Assembly (NCBI GenBank): GCA_965219705.1
Contig: OZ244789.1
Location: forward strand, 620,001-684,000
Origin: JAJECS01 sp965219705
Lineage (GTDB): Bacteria; Chloroflexota; UBA11872
Direction: 5' to 3'
DNA length: 64,000 bases
Below, piece by piece: positions 16,530 through 24,378 of this stretch (position 1 is the stretch's first letter; every line of letters begins with the position of its first letter). The notes beneath the pieces are model-generated. The model was not told the DNA's origin and did not search any database. It worked only from the letters and a program-made list of their open reading frames with translations. The position numbers and the translations under genes are program-made.

Positions 16530-17520
16530 ATGGAGAACGCTATTTACACCCCAGAGCGCTACACGGATCGAATACGACAAGAGCTCGGAAACTGCCTCAT
16601 TGAGACGAATCTTTCTCAAGGTGAGAAGTTCATTGGCAAAGCACGGGATCGATACGATCTTGGGGATCGTATGGTACTCATCACCACCGACCGACAGAGT
16701 GCCTTCGACCGGGTGTTGGCCGCTGTCCCCTTCAAAGGCCAGGTCCTCAACATGACGAGCGCATGGTGGTTTGAACAGACCCGCCATCTTGTGCCGAATC
16801 ACGTTCTATCCATCCCCGATCCAAACGTCACAATTGCCAATAAATGTACCGTCTTCCCGATTGAGTTCGTGGTGCGTGGATACATCACCGGAAGCACGAA
16901 CACCGCCCTCTGGACGGTCTACCAGAGCGGTCGGCGTCACTACTGTGGCATCGATTTGCCCGAGGGCTTGGTGAAAAACCAGAAGCTCCCCACGAATTAC
17001 CTCACACCGACCACCAAGGAAGAGGACCACGACCGTCCGATCAGCCCTGACGAGATCGTGTCCGAGAACTGGATGACGGCCGAGGATTGGGAACAATGTA
17101 GCCGCATCGCGAAGGCACTTTTCGCTTTCGGTCAAGCCAAGGCAGCGGAGCGTGGCCTAATTCTCGTCGATACCAAATATGAGATGGGCCGTGACGAGAA
17201 CGGTGAGATCCTTCTGATCGACGAGATCCACACCTCTGACTCTAGTCGCTACTGGATCGCCAACTCTTATCAACAGCGCATGCGGGGGGGGACAGGAACC
17301 CGACAACGTCGACAGAGAATTCCTTCGGCTCTGGTTCAGGGAGAATTGCGACCCCTACGAGGATGAGGTCCTACCACAAGCACCGGACGAACTTGTAATC
17401 GAGCTCTCAAGACGCTACATCTATCTTTACGAGAAGATCACCGGTCGATCTTTTGAGTTTCCAGAGGCGGACCAACCGATCCAGACACGTTTGGAAAACA
17501 ATCTTGACGGAATCACATGA
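16530..17520 (+). pseudogene. purC: SAICAR synthetase (PurC), frameshifted in a G8 run
   Basis: Phosphoribosylaminoimidazole-succinocarboxamide synthase of the longer type (about 330 aa). Landmarks: GKARDRYDLGDRMVLITTDR, SAFDR, FVVRGYITGST, LVDTKYEMG, IDEIHTSDSSRYW. The frame is lost at eight G residues, 17284-17291. With seven Gs it would continue QEPDNVDREFLRLWF... to a TGA at 17518-17520 and match the family to the end. Either a real slippage mutation or a homopolymer sequencing error. The GC content is clearly lower than the flanking chromosome, and the gene sits directly after tRNA-Ala, which suggests horizontal arrival. Confidence 0.88.
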
Positions 17521-17674
17521 AGGTATACGGAGGATAATAGGGCCAAGGTGATTCTGCTTCCACTTCAATAGACAGAGAGCCCGATCCAATAAACATGAAG
17601 TGCAGGCCAACCAGACGCTCAACTTTGGCTGAGACAGCGAAGGCCGTTAAGCCGACATTGAATCGAGCACAGAA

Positions 17675-18334
17675 GTGAAAAAATACATTCTCTTTGACCA
17701 TGATGGGGTATTAGTCGAAACAGAACATTGGTATTACCTAGCAAATAAACGAGCGCTGGCATCTCTCGGCATCGATCTCCCACAAGACGCATATTTGGTG
17801 AATATGGCCAATGGAGTTTCCGCGTGGGAGGCGGCACGAGTTTCAGGAATATCCGAATCTGACATTGAACGTGGCCGAGAACTAAGAAACCGATACTACC
17901 AGGAATACCTGATGACCGAAGACATCGAAATCGAAGGTGTCTTGGAAACGCTAAACGTACTCGCAGGTGAGTACAGGATGGGCATAATCACTACCTCCAA
18001 ACCACCTGATTTTGCCTTAATACACGAAAGGCGATCCATCCTGGATAATATGGACTTCTATTTGACCCGGGAGGATTACGAGCGAGCTAAGCCACATCCC
18101 GAGCCCTATTTGAAAGGACTCCAACGCTTTGGTGCTACTGCCGCTGAAACGGTGGTTATTGAAGACTCGGCGAGAGGGTTGAAGTCGGCAATGGCGGCGG
18201 GTATTGACTGCATCGTGGTTGCAAACGAGTTTACTGCAGCTCACGATTTGTCCAAGGCAACTGCCAAGGTCGCTACATTTAGGGAATTGCCATCTACTAT
18301 AAAGGGCTTAATAAGTTTAGCCAGGCGATGCTGA
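17675..18334 (+). CDS. HAD-superfamily hydrolase, beta-phosphoglucomutase-like
   Basis: A 219-aa haloacid-dehalogenase-type phosphatase or mutase. Motif I FDHDGVLVETE (the two Asp residues), motif II IITTSKP, motif III lysine in AKPHPEPYL, motif IV VIEDSARGLKSAMAAG. A four-helix cap between motifs I and II makes it subfamily I. Substrate unknown, but small sugar phosphates are likely. GTG start at 17675. The coding sequence is AT-richer than the chromosome, like purC upstream, from which it is separated by 154 bases without a gene. Confidence 0.88.
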   Translation: MKKYILFDHDGVLVETEHWYYLANKRALASLGIDLPQDAYLVNMANGVSAWEAARVSGISESDIERGRELRNRYYQEYLMTEDIEIEGVLETLNVLAGEYRMGIITTSKPPDFALIHERRSILDNMDFYLTREDYERAKPHPEPYLKGLQRFGATAAETVVIEDSARGLKSAMAAGIDCIVVANEFTAAHDLSKATAKVATFRELPSTIKGLISLARRC

Positions 18335-18386
18335 AAAGCGCGCGCCTGCTAACAGCGTTAGGTCTTAGAAAATGAGAGTCATGAAC

Positions 18387-19000
18387 CTATCCCAAAATCC
18401 TTGAAAGTGTGTCCATGAAGCAGGCGGTAGTCAGGAATGCGATGTAGACGACGGTATGCCGATCGTACCGCACCACCAGCCGACGCCAGTTGTCCAGCCA
18501 CCCATGAGTACGCTCCACCTTCCAGCGACATGTGCTGACCGGGTACACCTTCGGAGGACGGCCGGTACGCTTTCGTCCAGGCCAATGACGCTGAGGAACC
18601 AAGGGAAGAATCCCTCGTCGTCGCAGTTCCCACCGGAACTCCGCGCTGTCGTAGCTCTTGTCAGCAGCCAACGAGTCAGGTCTCTTCTTGGGCCTGCCTC
18701 GAGCACGAGGCACGCAAACCCTGTCCACCACATCCAGTCCCACTGTCACCTCGGATACGCTGGCACCGGTCACACCGAAGGCCAGAGGCAATCCCTCTCC
18801 CTCCGTCATCATGTGGACCGTGCTTCCCCCCCTCTTTTGGCTGGGACGAAACTTCAATCCAGGAACGCCTGGCTCCAGTCCAGCCTGCCCTGTTCAAGTG
18901 AGCTTCCTCCCTAAACAGAAACTGGAGGCAGTTGGAATGGTGCGCCTGATCGTAGTCTCGGATATCCCCCCAGAAACACAAGCGCGACAATGAGAATGGT
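18387..19000 (-). pseudogene. IS5-type DDE transposase remnant
   Basis: Minus-strand reading recovers IS5-family landmarks in two frames: LDWSQAFLD followed by a stop and SFVPAKRGG in one; then GLPLAFGVTGASVSEV, RARGRPKKRPDSLAADKSYD (the second catalytic Asp region), RRGILPLVP and CRWKVERTHGWLDNWRRL (the final Glu region) in the other. A premature stop and a frameshift make it inactive, and the N-terminal third upstream of about 19000 is eroded (a degraded trace may reach 19130). No clear terminal inverted repeats were found. Confidence 0.8.
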
Positions 19001-19295
19001 GTGTCGGACCCTGGGACGTTTTGGGAAGCCGGTTCTTCCCATGCTGAGAGAGCCTTCGACGATGGCAGCCTAGATGTTCGTGTGAGGCCAAGTAGGGCTG
19101 GCGGACTGACTCGCTATAGCTGAAACTCCCAGCGGAAAGTTCGCAATTCAGTCTTACACGGCCCACCATGACCTACTGAACTGCGAACTCCGCCGCTCAA
19201 GGCGACCTCAGCGGTGTCCAGAGCGCCTATCTCAACAAAAGCCATGGTGTCACAATCGACAGGGGCAACTCAGCACCCGACGGGGGCATCACGGC
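19001..19295. other. Eroded DNA behind the dead transposase
   Basis: About 300 bases. The minus-strand translation of 19000-19130 loosely resembles an IS5 transposase N-terminus, but with stops. Otherwise nothing recognisable. Confidence 0.4.
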
Positions 19296-19451
19296 ATGCG
19301 CGAAAATAAGAAGATCGGTTTAGGCATCGCTCTCGGAGCTGGAGCAGGCGTTGGCATTGGCGCGGCACTCGGCAACATCGGTGTTGGCGTGGCAATAGGA
19401 GTTGCCGTGGGCGTAGCGCTCGGTGCCGGTTGGGACCGACACCGTACGTGA
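19296..19451 (+). CDS. Small glycine-zipper membrane peptide
   Basis: A 51-aa frame, ATG 19296 to TGA 19449-19451. A short basic head (MRENKKIG) precedes one long hydrophobic segment with regular glycines every two to four residues (LGIALGAGAGVGIGAALG, then repeats of GVAVGVALGAG) and a basic tail, WDRHR. This is the pattern of small glycine-zipper membrane proteins found in many Gram-positive and Actinobacteria-like genomes; function unknown. It overlaps the start of the decayed rpmA copy by a few bases. Confidence 0.6.
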   Translation: MRENKKIGLGIALGAGAGVGIGAALGNIGVGVAIGVAVGVALGAGWDRHRT

Positions 19452-19462
19452 CCACCACCCGC

Positions 19463-19639
19463 CGCGATCACACGCGGTTCGCGCTCACCGAGGGCAATGT
19501 CGTCTTCGAGCGCAAGCGCGGGCGCACGCAGGTGCGCGTGCCGGACGCGGCCTAAACTGCTAGCGCGGACGGACAGCCCAAGCGCAAATGCACCGCACGC
19601 GCGCTGTGGCGATCGTCGATGCCAGTCCCATTCGGTCCA
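19463..19639 (+). pseudogene. Decayed duplicate of the rpmA 3' end plus tRNA-Ala
   Basis: 19463-19555 matches the last 93 bases of rpmA (16313-16405) with about six differences, including the TAA. The distance from that TAA to the tRNA 3' end is 84 bases here and 85 in the original, and the last 16 bases of the tRNA copy (19624-19639) are identical. The body of the tRNA (about 19568-19623) has drifted so far that the D- and anticodon arms no longer fold. It brackets the 16.5-19.5 kb accessory segment as a direct repeat. Confidence 0.85.
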
Positions 19640-19905
19640 CCGCGTTCGACACAATCGGTGGCACTCACGTTTTCTTTCGCTAGAGTCTGCGAACAGATGC
19701 CGATTCCACCACATAGATTTGAGGCTCTCCACTAGCGCAGAGATAAACGTCCACACCTCCGGCAGCAACTGTCCGTCGTTTAACCGTTGAGCATCACGTA
19801 GCCGCCTCCCCGCTTGGCCAATGTCTCGACCGTGAACGGAGAGCACCTCGCCTCACCTGGCGCCTGTCCTCTACAGAGATCGGGAAATCTTCCAGCCGAC
19901 CCGGC

Positions 19906-20811
19906 ATGCCTACCCCGGTGACCGGCAATCAATCTCCCAACCCCGATCGTCTAGAATCGGCCAGCCATCAGCCACATACACCAGCGTTGTCGCACTCAAT
20001 CGAAGTCCTTTACAAATACGTCAGCCCGCAAAGGGCTCTGTCCTGCATCCCCGACGTAGGCGACGGAACTCTTCGCGCAACTCAGCCAGCAGCGTTGAAC
20101 GATCCGTTCGAATGTGCCGTTACTACTACTTACATCATTCCTAATGAATCCGAAGAAAACCGAGAATTAGCGAAGGTTCTCACCGACATCAATGAAAGCA
20201 AGCCAGTCACCGCCGACGACGTACATCGTGCGAGGAGAGAACACGGCAGCCTCTTCACTCGGCAATTGTTCGCAGATCAGGTTTCAACACGATTCGGAAT
20301 AATCTCATTTACTCTTGATCACAATCATCCGCTAATGTGGTCTCACTATACTACCGATGGATCTGGATTCGTCATTGGATACGATATTGCAAGGCTAAGA
20401 ACGCTCACAGGTACGACCGGATCCCTACGACCCGTGAAATATGTCGATAAACCAGCATTGATCAGAGGCCCGATAGTCTTAGTCTCACCTGAATCCAATC
20501 TTCCGATCCTCTTGTCTATGAAGAGCGACCATTGGTCCTACGAAAGAGAATGGCGCTTGATAGTAGATCTGAGCAGAACTATAGGCACAGGAGAAACTGA
20601 CCGACACGATCAACCCGTAAACCTGGTCAAGATACCCAACGAGGCAGTCGTGAGTGTATTCTATACTGAGCGGACTCCCAGCGACTCAGTTGAGTTAATC
20701 CGAAGTCGACTGGCGGACAAGAACAATCGCTACCAGGCGGAGAACCCACGCAAACTAGTTTTGTCCTCTAGGTTCTATGGTTACGAAGAAGCAAGAGGCA
20801 GCCGGATATAA
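19906..20811 (+). CDS. DUF2971-family protein
   Basis: A 301-aa soluble protein. Landmarks of DUF2971: VLYKYVSPQRAL near residue 36, NDPFEC near 65, PLMWSHYTTDGSGFVIGYD near 142, and SYEREWRL near 208. Function unknown; the family is often found among mobile or defence genes. Start may be later than ATG 19906, because the first 30 residues are low in structure. Lower GC than the chromosome. It lies between the decayed tRNA-Ala copy and a toxin-antitoxin pair. Confidence 0.8.
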   Translation: MPTPVTGNQSPNPDRLESASHQPHTPALSHSIEVLYKYVSPQRALSCIPDVGDGTLRATQPAALNDPFECAVTTTYIIPNESEENRELAKVLTDINESKPVTADDVHRARREHGSLFTRQLFADQVSTRFGIISFTLDHNHPLMWSHYTTDGSGFVIGYDIARLRTLTGTTGSLRPVKYVDKPALIRGPIVLVSPESNLPILLSMKSDHWSYEREWRLIVDLSRTIGTGETDRHDQPVNLVKIPNEAVVSVFYTERTPSDSVELIRSRLADKNNRYQAENPRKLVLSSRFYGYEEARGSRI

Positions 20812-21012
20812 GAAGAGGCACGGTATTTCACCGCTCTAGCCTGGTCTATCTATGGGGCGCTTCAGCCATCCCGTGTGAATGAGCACACGAACATCGGCAG
20901 GTTGGCGCTGCACCGCATGGCCTGGCAATTTGACGAACGGCCGCGACGGAGCGGTGACTGCCGCGGACCGGCTGCCAGCAGACCTCGGGCTTCCGCCGAC
21001 CCTGCAAATATG

Positions 21013-21032
21013 ACCATGGTCATGACCATGGT
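21013..21032. promoter_or_regulatory. 20-bp perfect palindrome, toxin-antitoxin operator with -10 box
   Basis: ACCATGGTCATGACCATGGT reads the same on both strands and is made of two ACCATGGT half-sites. A TATGAT -10-like hexamer starts at its last base (21032-21037). It lies 37-56 bases before the antitoxin ATG at 21069. This is the expected position for autoregulation by a Phd/VapB-type antitoxin. Confidence 0.75.
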
Positions 21033-21068
21033 ATGATCGTGGCCAACGGTCGAGTCGAGAAGCGTGCG

Positions 21069-21350
21069 ATGACGACAGAAGCCGCTGGGACACCCGGGCC
21101 CAAGACGATCAAGGCGTCGGAGTTCAAGGCAAAGTGCCTCAAGCTCATGGACGAGGTGGCGGAGAGCGGCGAGGAGATCGTCATCACCAAGAACGGCCGC
21201 CCGGTATCGCGGCTCGTTCCCTTCCGCGAACGGCCCGCGAGTCTCTTCGGCATCGACAGAGATCTGATCGTGATTCACGGCGACATCACCGAGCCGATCG
21301 ACGTTGAGTGGGAGGCCCAGACCAACCCGGACCGCGTATTGAATCCGTGA
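21069..21350 (+). CDS. Phd/YefM-type antitoxin
   Basis: A 93-aa antitoxin. The N-terminal Phd/YefM fold (IKASEFKAKCLKLMDEV, then GEEIVITKNGRPVSRLVP) binds DNA; the acidic C-terminus would wrap the toxin. ATG 21069 has GAGAAG eight bases upstream and is preferred over ATG 21033, which sits directly on the operator with no ribosome binding site. The stop overlaps the toxin start (GTGA). Confidence 0.88.
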   Translation: MTTEAAGTPGPKTIKASEFKAKCLKLMDEVAESGEEIVITKNGRPVSRLVPFRERPASLFGIDRDLIVIHGDITEPIDVEWEAQTNPDRVLNP

Positions 21351-21745
21351 TCCTGCTCGATACGCACGTCATGCTCTGGCTGCGATTGGGAGACGCGCGG
21401 CTGGGAACCGGCGCCCGGTCCGAGATCGACCGAGCATGGCGGGCCGACGAGGTTTGCGTGTCGGCTGTCTCGTTCTGGGAAGTGGCCCTCCTCGAGAACA
21501 GGCAACGGATCAGCTTCCCCGATGATGTCGGCCTCTGGCGCCGGGAGCAATTGGAGCAAGGAGTCATTGAGATTCCCATGGACGGCGAGATCGGAATCCG
21601 TGCGGCCACACTCCCTGACTTCCACGCCGACCCGGCAGACCGCCTGATCGTGGCCACCGCGCTGGAAGGCCATCGACTGGTCACGGCAGACCGGCGAATC
21701 CTTGACTGGCCGGGGCAAGTGAGCCGGCTTGACGCTACTCAATGA
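21347..21745 (+). CDS. vapC: PIN-domain toxin (VapC type)
   Basis: A 132-aa PIN ribonuclease. Acidic active-site residues: Asp in ILLDTHVMLW, Glu in SFWEVALL, Asp in DPADRLIVATAL and Asp in LVTADRRIL. Full domain length, so probably functional; such toxins cleave tRNA or rRNA when free of antitoxin. GTG start overlapping the antitoxin stop. Confidence 0.9.
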   Translation: MILLDTHVMLWLRLGDARLGTGARSEIDRAWRADEVCVSAVSFWEVALLENRQRISFPDDVGLWRREQLEQGVIEIPMDGEIGIRAATLPDFHADPADRLIVATALEGHRLVTADRRILDWPGQVSRLDATQ

Positions 21746-21782
21746 ATCTTGGCGCCGGCGGGCCCGACGTGCCGGGGCAGCG

Positions 21783-21880
21783 ATGAAGTTCAACATCTCT
21801 ATCGAGCGGAACCGGCCAGCTACAGGGCCCGCGTACCCGACTTGCCGGACTGCGTGACTCTCGAGGAGACCAGAGTCGAG
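21783..21880 (+). pseudogene. HicB-like antitoxin remnant
   Basis: MKFNISIERN in one frame followed by SYRARVPDLPDCVTLEET in another is the start of a HicB antitoxin split by a frameshift. It is cut off where a copy of the tRNA-Ala 3' end begins (21887). No HicA toxin is present. Confidence 0.65.
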
Positions 21881-21886
21881 GCCGCC

Positions 21887-21909
21887 GGTTCGAGTCCCAT
21901 TCGGTCCAC
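21887..21909. repeat. 23-bp copy of the tRNA-Ala 3' end (candidate att site)
   Basis: Identical to 16469-16491, covering the T-arm and acceptor end of tRNA-Ala. A shorter 18-base copy is at 19624-19641. It marks the right edge of the accessory block; no integrase of its own remains here. Confidence 0.75.
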
Positions 21910-21988
21910 GCTTTGCGGCCTGAGCGTACGGTAGTGGGCTACTGAGTTTCCTTCGGCATGGGTCCGGCGGATGCGCCACTCTCTTGCA

Positions 21989-22024
21989 CCCTCACCCTAA
22001 CCCTCTCCCATCGAGGGAGAGGGG
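21989..22024. repeat. CCCTCTCCC/GGGAGAGGG hairpin repeat
   Basis: CACCCTCACCCTAACCCTCTCCC followed by GGGAGAGGGG; a 9-bp stem. The inverted copy is at 30692-30730 and related pieces are at 8920-9003. It lies between the accessory block and the two-component genes. Confidence 0.65.
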
Positions 22025-22096
22025 ACCGGACCGCAACGGAGAGGTGGGAATGCACCCGGCGCTGATCAATGTGACCCACTTCCGAGCGTACTGTCC

Positions 22097-23572
22097 TTAT
22101 GACTCCTCGGCGGCTGTGGTCGCTGGCCTTGCGGCGGAGTTCATGGCCGAGGAGGTCAACGCTCGCTTGTTCAAGGGAAGGCTAATAGTCACGGCGACAC
22201 CCTGTCCAAGCCCATCACTTGCCACGGACATTGTGCCGCCATGTGCTTCGACTATAGCTCGGGTGATGGCCAATCCCAGACCTGTGCCGGCTATCCCACG
22301 ACTACGAAAGTGGTCCGTACGGTAGAAACGGTCAAAGACGTGTGGAAGGTCTGCGGGGTGGATGCCGATCCCGTCGTCGACGACCGAAATGGCCAACGCC
22401 TCGTCGCTTACCAACCCCGCCTTAAGCACGATACTGCCGCTGGCCTCGGTGCCATGAATGGCATTGCTCACGACGTTTCCCAATGCCTGACTCATGCGCA
22501 TCCGGTCGAGATCTATGTCCGGGAGGTCGGCGGAGACCTGCAGCGACAGTCCAACCTGTCGCGCACGGGATTGCGATTGCCACCGGTCCAACTCTGCGGT
22601 GAGTAACTCGTAAACCGAACTTGCCTGGAGCGTGAGCCTCAGTTCACCGTAGTCTGTCTCCGCAAGCCAGTTCAGATCAGTTACGAGACCGCGCAGCCTG
22701 TCCACTTCCTGGATAATCTGGTCGGACGCGCTTTCAGGCGTCTGAAATCCGTCGCGTAGACCTTTCGCCTCCAGCCGTATGACGCTCAGCGGCGTATTCA
22801 GTTCGTGGGAGACATCGTCGATTAGCCGCTTGCGGAGGTCGCGCTGAGTTTCCAAGGTCGATGTCATCCGGTTGAAAGCCGCGCTCATCCGGCCCAACTC
22901 ATCCGAGGATGTGACTGGCAGCCGGGTCGTATTCCCCTGGGCAATTGCCTGGGCTGCCTCCGTCAACGCCGTCACAGGTGCCGTGACCCGCTTGGACAAC
23001 CAAGCGGCCAGCAGTACGGCAACGCCAGCCGTGAGCATTCCGCCAATGAGGGTGATGTACAGGAGCGTATTGAGAAACCCATGCGTCTCGGTCGATAGGA
23101 ACTCATGGTTCACATCCACATAGACGTGGCCTACGGTCTGATTCGTAGCCAAATCGCGTACCGCAGCGCGATGCCCATCCAGCTCGGGTGCGGTGATTCC
23201 CGGCAACAACTCAAAAAAATTATCCGTCACCACACGTCCATCGGCGCCAGCGACGACGACTCGTACGGGGTCCTGGTGAAAGAACTCAAAGTGTTCCCCC
23301 TCACTTTCTTCCGACCGTTCCCGTTGCAAGACTCCGTTGTAGATGTATCCGGCCTCGGACAGTGGCCTGTCAACCGTCTCCCAACCACGGCTAGCGGTAT
23401 ACTCCCGACTCAGATTCCGGGCCAATTGGCTCGCCGCATCATCACCCATCTGGTCTACGAACGCGCCGAGGCGGGCCTGCGTCGTGAAGTAGCCCACACC
23501 AATGCTGATCAAGACGGTGAGAACGATGACAAAAACCATCGAACCCATGATTCGCCAGCGTAACGAGATCAT
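22097..23572 (-). CDS. HAMP sensor histidine kinase
   Basis: A 491-aa membrane kinase. Span 1 is about residues 9-30, an extracytoplasmic sensor domain about 31-165, and span 2 about 168-192. HAMP is about 190-245, HisKA has the phospho-acceptor His256 in DVSHELNTPLSV, and the ATPase domain has N box GNVVSNAIHG, G1 DDGIGIH, F box DRFYR and G2 GTGLGLAI. All catalytic motifs are intact. It overlaps the response-regulator gene by four bases (ATGA), so the two form a pair. Signal unknown; the neighbouring lipoprotein gene is a possible target. Confidence 0.94.
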   Translation of the reverse strand: MISLRWRIMGSMVFVIVLTVLISIGVGYFTTQARLGAFVDQMGDDAASQLARNLSREYTASRGWETVDRPLSEAGYIYNGVLQRERSEESEGEHFEFFHQDPVRVVVAGADGRVVTDNFFELLPGITAPELDGHRAAVRDLATNQTVGHVYVDVNHEFLSTETHGFLNTLLYITLIGGMLTAGVAVLLAAWLSKRVTAPVTALTEAAQAIAQGNTTRLPVTSSDELGRMSAAFNRMTSTLETQRDLRKRLIDDVSHELNTPLSVIRLEAKGLRDGFQTPESASDQIIQEVDRLRGLVTDLNWLAETDYGELRLTLQASSVYELLTAELDRWQSQSRARQVGLSLQVSADLPDIDLDRMRMSQALGNVVSNAIHGTEASGSIVLKAGLVSDEALAISVVDDGIGIHPADLPHVFDRFYRTDHFRSRGIAGTGLGLAITRAIVEAHGGTMSVASDGLGQGVAVTISLPLNKRALTSSAMNSAARPATTAAEES

Positions 23573-24246
23573 TCGTCCTCTACAACGAACTTGTAGCCGG
23601 CGCCATAGACCGTCTGAATAGGCTGGCTGCCATTTCGTCTGATCCGCTTTCGTAGGCGAGCAACCTGGCTGTCGATGGCGCGGTCGAACCCATGGAATTC
23701 GTGGGTGAAGGTCAGCGAAACTAGCTGATCACGAGTGAGCACCTGGTTGGGATGACGCATGAACGTTGATAGCAGAGCAATTTGCGCCCGGCTCAGAATC
23801 ACGGGGTCTTCGTTGATCGTCACGCTCCGCGTGGTCTCGTTCAGTGTGATGTTGCCGCGTGTTACGACCTGCTGAACTCTGTCCTTGACGCGACGGAGCA
23901 CAGCGTCGGCGCGCGCAATGACTTCCTCTGGATCGAAGGGCTTGACGATGTAGTCGTCGGCTCCGCTAGCCAGTCCAATGATTCGTTCGGCATGGGCTTC
24001 TCTGGCCGTCAGCATGATGATTGGAACTTCAGACTCTCGACGCAGGATTCTGCACAGCTCCATTCCGTCGAGACGGGGAAGCATAAGGTCGAGGACTATC
24101 AGGTCCGGAGCGAGATCCCGGGCCAGTGCCAGACCGGATTCACCATCATGAGTAACCTCAGCAGAGAATCCGGCGCGCTCGAAATACACTTTGACCCAGT
24201 TTGCGATCCTGGTATCGTCTTCGATTATCAACACTGTGCCACTCAT
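23569..24246 (-). CDS. OmpR/PhoB-family response regulator
   Basis: 225 aa from ATG 24246 (MSGTVLIIEDD); the frame is open 75 bases further, but the receiver starts here. Receiver: Asp10-Asp11, phospho-acceptor Asp53 in LIVLDLMLP, Thr80, Lys102 in IVKPFD. The C-terminal winged helix ends in TVYGAGYKFV, the OmpR signature. It is transcribed with, and upstream of, the kinase. Confidence 0.95.
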   Translation of the reverse strand: MSGTVLIIEDDTRIANWVKVYFERAGFSAEVTHDGESGLALARDLAPDLIVLDLMLPRLDGMELCRILRRESEVPIIMLTAREAHAERIIGLASGADDYIVKPFDPEEVIARADAVLRRVKDRVQQVVTRGNITLNETTRSVTINEDPVILSRAQIALLSTFMRHPNQVLTRDQLVSLTFTHEFHGFDRAIDSQVARLRKRIRRNGSQPIQTVYGAGYKFVVEDE

Positions 24247-24378
24247 CGCCAGTCCTCGAACGAGCCATCTCAGAGGCGGTTCCTCATGGAGATGCCGCGT
24301 ATATCTATCGGATACACCCATGGGTGAATTATCCCACTTGAAGCCTCGGTATCATCCCTCGGTCTGCTCCGACCAACT

